Source of the DNA: Vagococcus fessus
Lineage (GTDB): Bacteria > Bacillota > Bacilli > Lactobacillales > Vagococcaceae
Direction of reading: 5' to 3'
NCBI RefSeq assembly: GCF_003987565.1
Contig: NZ_NGJY01000002.1
Coordinates: 496,001-560,000, forward strand
DNA: 64,000 nucleotides
Positions within the stretch are counted from its first letter, which is position 1. Every line of letters starts with the position of its first letter. The position numbers and the translations under genes were made by a program. This document shows, in pieces, positions 26,884-36,400 of the stretch. The notes beneath the pieces were generated by a model that saw nothing but the letters and a program-made list of their open reading frames with translations, did no database searches and was not told where the DNA came from.

Positions 26884-27744
26884 TTAAAATTTATTATCTT
26901 CTCCAAGTGTTTTATTTAAACGTTCTGTTGCAGATTTTGTTAAATTGACTAATACACCTAATGAACTTTTTTGATCATCTGATAACTCAATAAAGTTTTT
27001 AGAATAATCTTCTGCTACTGCTAGTCGGGCTAATATTTCAACCATTTCGCTATTAGTCAACTTGATCATTTCTGATATTTCAGTTGAGATCAATTCAAAC
27101 ACTGCTGTTTGCTTACGGATTTCAACAGAACTATCTTGTAATTCTTTGATAACTTTTTTATTCTTTCCATTCATTAACACGCCTGCCCCAACTACTCCTG
27201 CTCCTGCAATTCCCCATCCAATAGGACCTGCTAAAGCTAGGATTGCACTCCCCGAAGCCATACCACCTCCGCCGGCTGCTAATGCTCCACCACCAAGCCA
27301 AGCTAATGCAGCATTACTTGCAGCAGCTCCACTCAATGCTGATATTGCGGTTCCTGTTGAAGCAACACCAAATGTAGTAGCTAATCCCATAGCTGCTGTT
27401 GGCGCTAAAGCAGCTACGCCCACTCCTGCTGCTACTCCCGCTGCCGCGCTACCTCCTGCCTTTAACTTAGCATCATTTATTTCTTTCGTTGCAATGTCTA
27501 GAACGTCTTTATAGTTTGTTAAATTTATTTTAATACCCGCTACAGAAATTTTCATAGTTTCCGGTGTATTTTTAAATTCATTAATTACTGAAACAGATTC
27601 CTCTAATATTTTTTTTGCCTCTTCACGTTTTAAATATAAATTCTCTGAATTTTTTGATAATAACTCATATTTAGAATTATAATCGTTTACTTCTCTCTGT
27701 ACTCTTGCCTCTGTATCTTTTCTTAATCCTCTATTAAATACCAT
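26884..27744 (-). CDS. coiled-coil protein with Gly/Ala-rich hydrophobic core
   Basis: This 286-residue protein has a charged helical N-terminal half with coiled-coil character (residues 1-90). A long stretch of Gly, Ala and Val (about 95-195, including AGVAAGVGVAALAPTAAMG) follows that resembles glycine-zipper or pore-forming hairpin segments, then a second helical region. It has no signal peptide. The gene follows the HNH/membrane protein gene by 20 bases and probably shares its transcript. Membrane insertion is likely from composition; the function is unknown. Confidence 0.6.
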   Translation of the reverse strand: MVFNRGLRKDTEARVQREVNDYNSKYELLSKNSENLYLKREEAKKILEESVSVINEFKNTPETMKISVAGIKINLTNYKDVLDIATKEINDAKLKAGGSAAAGVAAGVGVAALAPTAAMGLATTFGVASTGTAISALSGAAASNAALAWLGGGALAAGGGGMASGSAILALAGPIGWGIAGAGVVGAGVLMNGKNKKVIKELQDSSVEIRKQTAVFELISTEISEMIKLTNSEMVEILARLAVAEDYSKNFIELSDDQKSSLGVLVNLTKSATERLNKTLGEDNKF

Positions 27745-27764
27745 AAAATCACTCCTATATTTTA

Positions 27765-29399
27765 TTAACTATTAAAATAGTTCTCTACATCAATTTTAGT
27801 AACCAATATCTTTTCCTGTGAAACACCACTTAGTTTTGCATATTCTGCACTACTGGACAATTGCCCTTCTGCGAGTAATTCTATATTTCGACACAATCCT
27901 AACAAGTTATCCATTTTTTGATAGTAATTTCTGATTTCTGTTAACAAACATACATAAACTTCATCTACCTTTGACAGTGCTTCATTATATTTAACTAATA
28001 AATCACTTGTTTTTACAGTCAGACCTACTTTAAAAGTATCTATAGTTTCAGCAATGCCTTTCATTATTTCCCCAAAATTATCTATAGTAAAAATAACTAA
28101 TGCAGTCATTACTCCGGTTACTAATAAACCCAATACATCTCCAATTATTTCTGAGATAAAACTAGGTATACCTACATTACTAAGATTTTTTTTAACTATT
28201 TCTGATAAAATAATGCCAATAGTCACAGAAAAACTTGTCCCTATCAACTTTAAAACAGTTTTATAAAGTGTTTTTTTATCTAGTCCATCAGGATTTGTCA
28301 CCCATAACTTAAACCCCTGAACCATTCCTTGAATCCCCTCTTGTAATAGACGGCCGAGTTTTTTCATAGTTGTCTTAAATAAATTAATAAGTCCTGTTAC
28401 CAAACTCCCGATAACGCCACTAATAAAACTCGCTTCCAATGTTTTCGTTAAATCATTTGGTAATTTTTTTATAGTATCTACTAAACGTAATTTTACCCGC
28501 TTTCCCATTTCTTTAATCTCATCTAATCTATTTTGGGTTGTATTCATATCAGACCATTTACTTGCATAAACTTTAGACTCATCTATTACAATCTCAGTAA
28601 ATTTATACATTATAACTCCAAATATTTCGCGTTTAGCAACCGAAACTCCTTGACGAGCACTTGCTTTTGCAACTTGCTTTGCAGCAGCTGTTTTCACCTT
28701 AACATCCATAATTCTTCTTGATTTCTTATCAATTTTCATAGCTTTTTTTGAATCAATTGAATAATGCTCTGCATTGGTCTTTCCATCTTTTCTTTCTTTA
28801 TTTATAAATTCAGCCATTGACTTATCACTCTTAGATTGATTCAGTGAGCCATCTGTATATACCATATTAGAACTCGCCGTAGCCATATCATTTCTCTCAT
28901 CAGCACTCATGTAAAGTCTAGCTTTTTTATCATTATGGATTTCTTTTGCTGATTTAGTATGATCAAGATGTGTTCTACCGTCTTTCGATAATTTCTTACC
29001 TGTATAACCGTCACGTAATGTATTTTCTTTTTGAAATTCCTTTTTCCTTTGACTATTTAACCTAGAATCTCTAGTAATATTGCCTTTTTTGTCCCTTACT
29101 ACTCTCCCTTCATAATTCTTTCTATCATAAGCTTGATTATATTGTTTCTTAATCTTCTCATTAACAAAAATATTCTGTTCAGCATTATGAACTGTACTTA
29201 TATTGCCTCCATCATTATAACTTGTGGTATCGCCTAAACCCAATTGATCTAATAGCTTACCTATACCAAACTTTTTGATAACTTCACCTTTAAGCTCATC
29301 TCTTAAAATGTCCCAAAATTCTATCATCAAATTTTTTTCTACTTTATATGAATCTACTGTATTAACCTTTAAGAAAAAATCATCATTCAAAATATCCAA
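27765..29399 (-). CDS. HNH-motif protein with C-terminal membrane segments
   Basis: This 544-residue protein has an HNH-nuclease-like core at residues about 130-195: GYTGKKLSKDGRTHLDH (Asp146-His147), then Asn178 in SSNM and Asn187 in SLNQSK, the spacing expected for an HNH fold. The C-terminal half has several hydrophobic helices (about 315-340, 385-405, 415-445) and a coiled coil. A nuclease-like domain joined to a membrane region is unusual and recalls conflict or effector proteins. It is the first gene of a minus-strand operon and is divergent from the WYL regulator. Nuclease activity is not established. Confidence 0.6.
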   Translation of the reverse strand: MDILNDDFFLKVNTVDSYKVEKNLMIEFWDILRDELKGEVIKKFGIGKLLDQLGLGDTTSYNDGGNISTVHNAEQNIFVNEKIKKQYNQAYDRKNYEGRVVRDKKGNITRDSRLNSQRKKEFQKENTLRDGYTGKKLSKDGRTHLDHTKSAKEIHNDKKARLYMSADERNDMATASSNMVYTDGSLNQSKSDKSMAEFINKERKDGKTNAEHYSIDSKKAMKIDKKSRRIMDVKVKTAAAKQVAKASARQGVSVAKREIFGVIMYKFTEIVIDESKVYASKWSDMNTTQNRLDEIKEMGKRVKLRLVDTIKKLPNDLTKTLEASFISGVIGSLVTGLINLFKTTMKKLGRLLQEGIQGMVQGFKLWVTNPDGLDKKTLYKTVLKLIGTSFSVTIGIILSEIVKKNLSNVGIPSFISEIIGDVLGLLVTGVMTALVIFTIDNFGEIMKGIAETIDTFKVGLTVKTSDLLVKYNEALSKVDEVYVCLLTEIRNYYQKMDNLLGLCRNIELLAEGQLSSSAEYAKLSGVSQEKILVTKIDVENYFNS

Positions 29400-29573
29400 T
29401 AAAATAATACCTCTCTATCTAATAGAATCAAAAAAACGTATATTATAATAATATAATAACACTTAACAAGTAAATGAAAACTATTTTTTCACAAATACTC
29501 TAGCCTGCTATATATAACATTTTTACTCATCACATCTTGTCTCTTTCACTTTAATAAACTACACTAAATAGAT

Positions 29574-29588
29574 AGACATATAATGTCT
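29574..29588. promoter_or_regulatory. inverted-repeat operator, copy 1 (AGAC-N7-GTCT)
   Basis: AGACATATAATGTCT lies 25 bp before the best start of the WYL regulator and contains a TATAAT -10-like hexamer. The same AGAC-N7-GTCT architecture, again centred on a TATA(A/C)T spacer, occurs upstream of the Mor-like gene at 32012-32026. A single regulator, perhaps the WYL protein itself, could bind both. Confidence 0.55.
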
Positions 29589-30545
29589 GTTAAATTAAAA
29601 GGAGTGATTTTTATCAACCATCGTTTGCTCTATATCTATACTCAATTATTACAACGTAAAGTTATTAATAAAAAAGAAATAGGTGATTATTTTGGTGTTA
29701 ATGAAAGAACTATACAACGTGATTTTTCTGCTCTAAAAGACTTTTTAACACGCCATTCACCAGATAGCCACTTACACTATAAACGCTCACTCAACGGCTA
29801 CATTCTTGAATCTGACACCCTTTTAAATAAAGAGTATCTCTTAATTTTAACTAAAATACTTTTAGAAAGTCGCTCTTTAACAAAGTCAGAACTTTCTAAC
29901 CTAATTAGTCAGTTAAGCCTCAATTTAGACTCCGCTGATAAGAAAGAATTATACCGTCTTTATGGAAATGAACTCAATCATTATATCGGTCCTAAACATG
30001 ATAAACCTTTGGCTCATCTTATATGGAAATTAACTGAAAAAATAACAGATAATCAAGCGATTAAAATGTTGTATACAAGAAGTGACACGACCGTCAATAC
30101 TTATCACGTTATGCCACAATCCGTTCTTTTTTCTGATTTCTATTTCTACCTAACGGCTTACAATGTACAAAAAAAAGAAGTGAATACCTACCGAGTTGAC
30201 CGAATCCTTACAATTGAAAATACACCTCTACCCTCTTCTACTTCTACCTTAAAATTAGAAGATAGCGACTTTCGTAAACACGCTCACCTTATGCAAGTGG
30301 ATAAACTTGTGACAGTTACCATCGAATTTAGTGGAACATTAGAAGCCTTACTTGATAAGTTTCCAAATCACAAACTCTTAGATAGAAAGCACTCTGACCC
30401 CCCACGTATTGAATTAACAGCTTATCGTAAAGGCTTGGAAATGTGGTTATTTAGCCAGCAAGAACGAGTTAAAATTTTATCCCCTGAAAGTTTTAAACAG
30501 GACTATATCGCCACTATGAAACGCTTAATTGAACAATATAAATAA
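29583..30545 (+). CDS. WYL-domain transcriptional regulator
   Basis: This is a helix-turn-helix protein (NKKEIGDYFGVNERTIQRD near residues 30-48 of the long frame) followed by a WYL-type ligand-binding domain (about 150-210) and a C-terminal WCX-like extension. WYL proteins often regulate phage-defence and DNA-damage genes. The ATG at 29583 overlaps a TATAAT-like hexamer and has no ribosome-binding site, whereas AAAGGAG at 29598-29604 is ideally spaced for a non-AUG start (ATC at 29613), so the true protein is probably about 310 residues. The gene diverges from the HNH operon and converges with the Mor-like operon. Confidence 0.75.
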   Translation: MSVKLKGVIFINHRLLYIYTQLLQRKVINKKEIGDYFGVNERTIQRDFSALKDFLTRHSPDSHLHYKRSLNGYILESDTLLNKEYLLILTKILLESRSLTKSELSNLISQLSLNLDSADKKELYRLYGNELNHYIGPKHDKPLAHLIWKLTEKITDNQAIKMLYTRSDTTVNTYHVMPQSVLFSDFYFYLTAYNVQKKEVNTYRVDRILTIENTPLPSSTSTLKLEDSDFRKHAHLMQVDKLVTVTIEFSGTLEALLDKFPNHKLLDRKHSDPPRIELTAYRKGLEMWLFSQQERVKILSPESFKQDYIATMKRLIEQYK

Positions 30546-30590
30546 AAGCAAAAAAGTAAAAGAAACTCTTTACTCTTTTGCTTTTTTAGT
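30546..30590. terminator. bidirectional terminator between the WYL and TPR genes
   Basis: An imperfect hairpin (AAGCAAAAAAGTAAA paired with TTTACTCTTTTGCTT) flanked by A and T runs lies between the convergent genes. Confidence 0.7.
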
Positions 30591-30593
30591 CCA

Positions 30594-31085
30594 CTAAAAA
30601 TTCGAACCATACTCTTCTTCGTATCTTTTATCAATTCTTTTATATGTTTCATATAATGGTGACGATTCAATAGATTCAACCGCTTCTTGATAGGCTTTTT
30701 TTACTTCCCTATCTGAAATAGAAGGAAGAAGTGCTTCTATTTCATCATGTAGCTCAGTACCAGCTTCGCCATTGTTGATTGCCACCCATATGTTTCCTAA
30801 TTCCTCACTTACTGTATAACTCTCCACAGACTGTTTGTCACCTGGATTTAAGTCATGAGCTGTTCGGTAAGCTTTTTCTGCCTCGCCATAATCTCTTTGT
30901 TCAAAATAACTATCTCCAAGTGCCATCGCGTGTCTGTATTCCTTACTACCACCATTCAGCCCATATAATACACCCGCTACAAGAACAACAGCTCCCAGTA
31001 GGATGAATAACCGTTGTTGATGCTGTTTTTTTCCTCCACCAGGCTTAACTATTTCCTTTAACTTCTCTAAAACCTCTTTCATCAT
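30594..31085 (-). CDS. single-pass membrane protein with TPR-like domain
   Basis: This 163-residue protein has a basic N-terminus (GGGKKQHQQR), one transmembrane helix (residues about 27-44) and an extracytoplasmic helical domain with a TPR-like repeat (DSYFEQRDYGEAEKAYRTAH). It follows the zinc-ribbon/DUF805 gene by 24 bases. TPR regions mediate protein contacts; partner and function are unknown. Confidence 0.65.
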   Translation of the reverse strand: MMKEVLEKLKEIVKPGGGKKQHQQRLFILLGAVVLVAGVLYGLNGGSKEYRHAMALGDSYFEQRDYGEAEKAYRTAHDLNPGDKQSVESYTVSEELGNIWVAINNGEAGTELHDEIEALLPSISDREVKKAYQEAVESIESSPLYETYKRIDKRYEEEYGSNF

Positions 31086-31109
31086 TTCCTCCTTGATTTT
31101 TATATGATA

Positions 31110-31547
31110 TTACTTGTTATCTGGTTCCCCGTATTGATTTGCTCCTTCATCACCTTTTTGAACAAGAAAATAAAGTGTAATCGGTGGAAATAGACATTGC
31201 CATAACATGTAGTACCATGATTTTCCTACATCATGTAACCTTCGAACCGTCAAAGTCCAACTCAATACTACAAGTCCTAACATGACGATCATTTCTAAAA
31301 ATTCGCTTATTGAACCTAAAATCATTCCTACCAAACTTATTCCTACTAAAGTAAGAACAGCCCACCAATAATTGCTACGACTTGTTCGTCCATCAAAATT
31401 AGTAACATTCTCTAACATTAATTGAGTGGCCGATTTTATTTTTTCTAAATTTCCTTCAGCTGAGGATGTGCTAGTTACTACGGTTTCATTTTTACACCCT
31501 TCACATATTTTATTTTTAATTTCCTTACCACAATTTGGACAGTACAT
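31110..31547 (-). CDS. zinc-ribbon DUF805 membrane protein
   Basis: This 145-residue protein has an N-terminal zinc ribbon (CPNCGKEI then CEGC, residues 3-19) and a DUF805 membrane domain, recognised by the FDGRTSRSNYWW start, four hydrophobic helices and the LTVRRLHDVGKSWYYML segment. DUF805 proteins are widespread in bacteria but uncharacterised. It lies in a three-gene operon behind the Mor-like regulator. Confidence 0.8.
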   Translation of the reverse strand: MYCPNCGKEIKNKICEGCKNETVVTSTSSAEGNLEKIKSATQLMLENVTNFDGRTSRSNYWWAVLTLVGISLVGMILGSISEFLEMIVMLGLVVLSWTLTVRRLHDVGKSWYYMLWQCLFPPITLYFLVQKGDEGANQYGEPDNK

Positions 31548-31575
31548 CTTTATTCCTTCTTTCTTATTTATAATT

Positions 31576-31932
31576 TTAGTTACAATTGATCTTTTTTTCT
31601 TCTTTCTCCTGCATCTCTTTCAGCAAACGTTTAATATGACGTTCTGAATATCCCCACTCTTTAGCCAATTCTTTTGGACTTTTTTGATAACGCTGGCTAT
31701 AAATAACAGTTGGTAAATAGTGCCTATCTAATAATTTCAAAGGAAAACTTACTTGAATCCCCTTAAACTCTTCGTAAACCAATAAGGTGTTTTTTTTACC
31801 AATAAGTTTAACCAAGTCTTGATAGACAGGGTACCAATTCTGACTGTCTTGCTGTATTTTCGCCCCCTCCTTTACCCACTCTTCATGTTCATCATAAAAC
31901 AGATTACTTTCTTCAACTAACCCCTTTGTCAT
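31576..31932 (-). CDS. Mor-like transcriptional activator
   Basis: From the ATG at 31932, placed eight bases after GAAAGGA, the protein is 118 residues; an upstream in-frame ATG at 31956 has no good site. It resembles the Mor/C activator family: an N-terminal dimerisation part (DLVKLIGKKNTLLVYEEFKG) and a C-terminal helix-turn-helix (KSPKELAKEWGYSERHIKRLL). It heads a three-gene operon and has an AGAC-N7-GTCT operator about 80 bp upstream. Auto- or cross-regulation with the WYL protein is possible. Confidence 0.7.
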   Translation of the reverse strand: MTKGLVEESNLFYDEHEEWVKEGAKIQQDSQNWYPVYQDLVKLIGKKNTLLVYEEFKGIQVSFPLKLLDRHYLPTVIYSQRYQKSPKELAKEWGYSERHIKRLLKEMQEKEEKKINCN

Positions 31933-32011
31933 AGTCAATTTCCTTTCAAATGTCATTAATTCAAAACATCGTCTGTTTCTTTAACCTGGTTATAGAATAC
32001 AACAAGTATAT

Positions 32012-32026
32012 AGACGTATACTGTCT
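32012..32026. promoter_or_regulatory. inverted-repeat operator, copy 2 (AGAC-N7-GTCT)
   Basis: AGACGTATACTGTCT shares its arms and spacer length with the site before the WYL regulator. It lies in the promoter region of the Mor-like operon on the minus strand. Confidence 0.55.
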
Positions 32027-32050
32027 ATTAATTATATTTAAAGCAAAATA

Positions 32051-32078
32051 AAAAACGCTGATTTCTCAGCGTTTTACT
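32051..32078. terminator. terminator, copy 2 of a three-copy hairpin
   Basis: The hairpin AACGCTGATTTCTCAGCGTT (32054-32073) is identical to copy 1 at 23605-23624 and is followed by the same flank, a degenerate lipoprotein 3' end. Confidence 0.75.
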
Positions 32079-32087
32079 TTTCGTATC

Positions 32088-32185
32088 TTACATATCTTCT
32101 AAATCTTATAATTTTTCCCCACCTAGGTTACTGTCTCTTGAAATCTCACCTTATTGCGTTACGATAAAATAACCTTGTTTGCTCT
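32088..32185 (-). pseudogene. remnant of the 3' end of a lipoprotein gene
   Basis: On the minus strand this stretch reads GYFIVTQ-stop-GEISRDSNLGGEKL-stop-DLEDM-stop. It is clearly homologous to the C-terminus of the lipoprotein at 23630 (FIVTQEGQISRYSNLGGEKL, then RDLEDM) but with two in-frame stops. The upstream part is missing. It probably marks a recombination or duplication junction. Confidence 0.8.
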
Positions 32186-32235
32186 CTGGTAAATAGCCCA
32201 ATTAGGTCTGAATAGAATGCAGATAACATATTTTC

Positions 32236-32275
32236 AAAAAAACTTGATCAGATAAAATCTAATCAAGTTTTTTTG
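32236..32275 (-). terminator. terminator after the immunity gene
   Basis: AAAAAAACTTGAT / ATCAAGTTTTTTT with a 12-base loop lies downstream of the SUKH-type immunity gene and should end the toxin/ATPase/dynamin transcript. Confidence 0.8.
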
Positions 32276-32316
32276 AATTTATAGTCATTCTTTTTATTGA
32301 GCATAAAAATTAACTT

Positions 32317-32712
32317 TTACTCAATAATCAATGATAAATAGTCAAGTAATGAGTCTGCGACTAGTTTGGTAGTCCCTTGCTGAAAAAGATAAACATATCC
32401 CTCTTCATTAAGAAGAATCATTTTGCCATCTATTCCCAGATTTTCTAATACAAAATATTTTTCTGGAAAATTAGGGTCTAACTCTCTTTCGGTTTCTGTT
32501 GCTGTTACAACATTTAACCTTCCCTCAATATTCAATCCCGTCCATTCTACAGCATCAAACGAAATACAGCCAAACTCTTCTACATAACGGATATAATCAT
32601 CCGGAAAAGTACACCCTAATAATTCTTGTGCTTCTTTCAATTGCGAGTCCGAACAACCACCCACATAAAAAATATCTTCAATATTGCTCAATTCCTCTAC
32701 AATATTAGTCAT
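32317..32712 (-). CDS. SUKH/SMI1-KNR4-type immunity protein
   Basis: From the ATG at 32712, spaced eight bases from GGAGTG, the protein is 131 residues. It shows the SMI1/KNR4 layout: SDSQLKEAQELLGCTFPDDYIRY at the N-terminus, then GCISFDAVEW, then the C-terminal FVLENLGIDGKMILLNEEG segment. SUKH proteins are common immunity factors for nuclease toxins. The start codon overlaps the end of the LHH toxin gene by eight bases (ATGACTAA), tying the pair together translationally. Confidence 0.85.
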   Translation of the reverse strand: MTNIVEELSNIEDIFYVGGCSDSQLKEAQELLGCTFPDDYIRYVEEFGCISFDAVEWTGLNIEGRLNVVTATETERELDPNFPEKYFVLENLGIDGKMILLNEEGYVYLFQQGTTKLVADSLLDYLSLIIE

Positions 32713-33442
32713 TTGTCGTACACTCCAATCTATCTTTCCAATGATTTTTACGTTCTGTATTAAACTCATTTCTATTTATTTCTGAATCTTTAGTTTTATC
32801 ATGTAAAATAGCATCATTCCCAATGCCCCGATGTTCTTCCTTAGTTAACTCTGCCAATGGTGAATCCTTTTTCTGTCCAATGTGGTGTAATTCAAGAGAA
32901 TTACCATTTTTATCTAAAGGTGCCAAACCTTTTTCCATACGTTGCTCATTAGTTCTTCCCATTTCATCTTTTTGACTCATATCAATATCTTTTTTTATTA
33001 AACAAGGCTTATCATTAACTGTAACTTCTTTCAAGTCTGCTTTTATATAAATTCTAGCTTCCTCAAAACTCCCAATTGAATCAATAATTTTATCGCTCCA
33101 ACCCGTCATAGCTTGCAGTACTGTCTTATCTATATCAGAGAGACCTTTTTTAGGAATCTCAATCATTTCACTAAATGTATTATCGCCTTCTGCATCTGTA
33201 TAACTATCTGATTCCTTAAGACTTTCAATTGAGTCCTTAGTATCATCACTACAACCAGTTATATCTTGCGACTCCATCTTTTCTACTTCAGAAAAAGTTT
33301 TTTTGGAATTATATTGCATTTTATCAAACTTCTTATCACATTCTTCCAAAGTGCTAAAATTTGATACATCAGCTAATCTTTCCTTAAAACTGGAGTTGAC
33401 TAATTCTTTATTTTTTATCTCTTTTGCCGCCCACTCAATCAT
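32705..33442 (-). CDS. LHH-type HNH/Endo VII nuclease toxin
   Basis: The best start is the ATG at 33442, one base after the ATPase stop and preceded by GAAGGG (245 residues); a GTG at 33463 is an alternative. The C-terminal domain carries the LHH nuclease signature: GRTNEQRMEKGLAPLDKNG, then ELHHIGQ with His186-His187, and LTKEEHR. A TGWSDKIIDSIGS-type pre-toxin segment precedes it and appears twice, the first copy degenerate. There is no signal peptide or LXG/ESX domain. As a DNase-type effector it is expected to be neutralised by the downstream SUKH protein and may depend on the upstream HerA-like ATPase for export or function. Confidence 0.82.
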   Translation of the reverse strand: MIEWAAKEIKNKELVNSSFKERLADVSNFSTLEECDKKFDKMQYNSKKTFSEVEKMESQDITGCSDDTKDSIESLKESDSYTDAEGDNTFSEMIEIPKKGLSDIDKTVLQAMTGWSDKIIDSIGSFEEARIYIKADLKEVTVNDKPCLIKKDIDMSQKDEMGRTNEQRMEKGLAPLDKNGNSLELHHIGQKKDSPLAELTKEEHRGIGNDAILHDKTKDSEINRNEFNTERKNHWKDRLECTTND

Positions 33443-33443
33443 C

Positions 33444-36400
33444 TTATAGCCCTTCTCTCTCACTCAACAAATGATATAATTTATGAAAATCTATATCATT
33501 TTCTGCATAGTACCTGATAATCGCTAAACTGATATTCTTAATATCATCTTCTGTTCCTGTTAAAAACCTATCTCTAACTTTTTTATTAAGCTTGTGGTAT
33601 AACTCAACTTCATCAGACGATTCGATTAGAAGATTTTGAACCTCAAATGTGGGTATATTTATTATTTCAGTAAGCAGTCTGACATGATTTTCCTTTGTAA
33701 GATTTTCATAAACATTTTCATTTTCATTTAAGAAACGTTCTATTAAATTAGTTAACATTGCCTTGCTCAAACTTGAGACTTTTATATAACCTAACGAATT
33801 TTTTAATAGCTCTGCATCTCTCATTTTACCGGAGAAAGTACCTAGTAGAAACTGAAGCATATTCTTTTGCGCTTCCCTTTCTCCAATAAAGATTGGTTGT
33901 TTATATTTGAACATCTCAACTGTCTGTTTATATTTAGTTACTTGACACAGAACAGGTTCTAACCAATCATTTTGGAAAACAACAGCTACTCCTTTAGGTA
34001 ATTTTAACACTTCATCAATTTGCTCACTGTCTAGCCCAACTGATTTTCCAACTAATTCTCGATCTGAAAATTCCGGGGTTTTCATAATAATTTTAGTGTT
34101 CGTATTTTTAATGGCAGCTATATCTACAGAGCTAGGCGATTGATCTATAATAATAAACCCTTCACCATATGTTCTCATTTCAGCAATAGAATTAGTTAGC
34201 ATCTCTACTGACTTGCCAATCATATTACTCCCCTCACCGCTTTGTTCCTGTGACGTTCGTTTTAACAAATGGTGTGCTTCTTCTAAAACAGTTATATGCT
34301 TTATTTTTTCATTCATTTTGCTTAAAGCATTAGCTTGCGATACTCTATACTCATTCAATCTCATAACTAAAAGTCCCATTATTAATGATTTTGTCTCTGA
34401 AGAACCTATACGACTCAGATCAACCATGACATTTTCTTCAAATAATTCTTCATCTGTTAAATCATCTTGAGTAAAGATAAACTGATTTAATCCTATCGAT
34501 AACGAATGTACCCTCGTTACCAGTGCCCCGATATAATCACCTTTAGTATCCTCAGAATAACTGGAAGCGCTAATTACTTTTTCTAATTCTTTTTCTAAAT
34601 CTATAAAGTTAGGGTAAATATTAGACTCTCCTGAATAACAAGATGTTATTAAGTCCCATCCAACACTACTATAAGCATTTAATGTCGCTTCTTTTAAAAT
34701 TGCTGGCATGGCTGCATACATCGGCCAACATACATTAAATATCTCAATCAATCTGTCCACATGTTCTAAAACATGTGTCCCTTCTGGGAAATAAAATGGA
34801 TTAATTCTTAATAAGTCAGAAAAATTACTATTAGTTCCATAAACTGACACATCTTCTCTATTTCCAAATACATGCTTATATTCTCCTTTAGCAGGTTCTA
34901 TAACGAGACATTTAATATTACGATTCATAAGTTTATCCAACATTAAATACGTTGTATTAGATTTACCACTTCCTGTTGAGCCTGTAATAAAGGTATGCAT
35001 TGATAAACTTTCAATATCTAAGTCTATATTTTGTTTTTTTTCTTCACCAAGATGATAGATTTTACCCAAAGAAAAGCTGCCTATTACATTCGACTTCTCT
35101 TCATATGATGAGGAGTTAAAGACAGCCGTTCCAAATGAAGCATGCTCAATAACTGGGAAATTAGCGACAGATTTTCTTGGTAACCCCATATGTAGAGCTA
35201 ACTCTCTTCCACTTACAATAGATACTGGCGTCACCTCTATATTAGATTCTTCAAATTTATTATATCTAAAAATTGGATGAATAAAATGACTTAAATATTT
35301 TTTCAACTCCGGTGTAACAGAATGTTCGCTATTCCAAACATTCGTTGCACTTGTTTCCAACATTGTTTTTTCACCGCTAACCAAAGCTCTGTAGCTTGAT
35401 GTTGCAAATTCTACTTCATAGGGATTATCAGAAAAGAAATATGCTGCACAGCCAAATGCACCTGTATTATCAAATGTTTTTTGTCGAGTTAATTGTTCAT
35501 CAATATTTTTTAGAATTTCAGTAATTTCTTTATTTTCTTTTGTTAAAGTTAAACTTTTACTATCACCTGTTGAAAAACCGGTTGTTCTTGCAACTGATTC
35601 TGAGTGATTACTTGTATTGCCGGTTGTTTCTGATTCATTCAAAGTTGTACTATTTGTTTGAGTTTTATTATAACTTGTTTGCTTATTAGTTAGCGCACCC
35701 GCTATGGTTGACACACCACCGGCTGCAACTGCCCCAATAACCGCTGGAGCAGCTAAACCTCCAGTTCCTGCTATAGTTGCAGCACCCGCAACTATAGCAC
35801 CTACTGCTGTAAGCGCTTGGCTAATCCCACTGGATTTACTAGTACCATTAGAAATAGAAGTACCCTCTGTTTCTGATTTCCCAATAGTCGTTGATGTTGT
35901 TACACCTTGACTAGTTCCTGTAGTCAGGGATTCTCCATAATTTTCATTTTTAGTAAGCGTATAACCTATTTGATGATTTTTAAAAGAACTCAAATTAGTA
36001 TAAATTGCTTGCAACTGTTTCTGCATATCACTCAGTTCAGAAGTTGGAATAGGTGTTGCTAGTACAATCCCTGTAAAGACTTTTCCTTCCATAGTCGATA
36101 AAAAACGCTCTAACCCTTGAACAAACTCTTCATTTTTTTTATTATCTTCATTCCTATCAAAAGCGACACCCGAGTAGCTTGAAACATGTTGATAATTTGT
36201 TATCTTCTCAGATATTTTTTCAGTTTGATGCTGCATAACTCTCATTGTTTTAATACCTGGAAATTGGCTTTTAAAAGTACTTTCAAGAGCCCTATTAACT
36301 TTATTTGCTGAAATATTCTCTCCATTAGTATTAATTCCTAAGTATAAATCTATATCATTTCCATCACTATCTATTATTAAAAAAATGGAATGTGATTTGT

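Noticed and set aside
27062-27514. Plus-strand Ala/Pro-rich frame
   Set aside because: It is the antisense of the Gly/Ala-rich core of the minus-strand protein and has no start signals.
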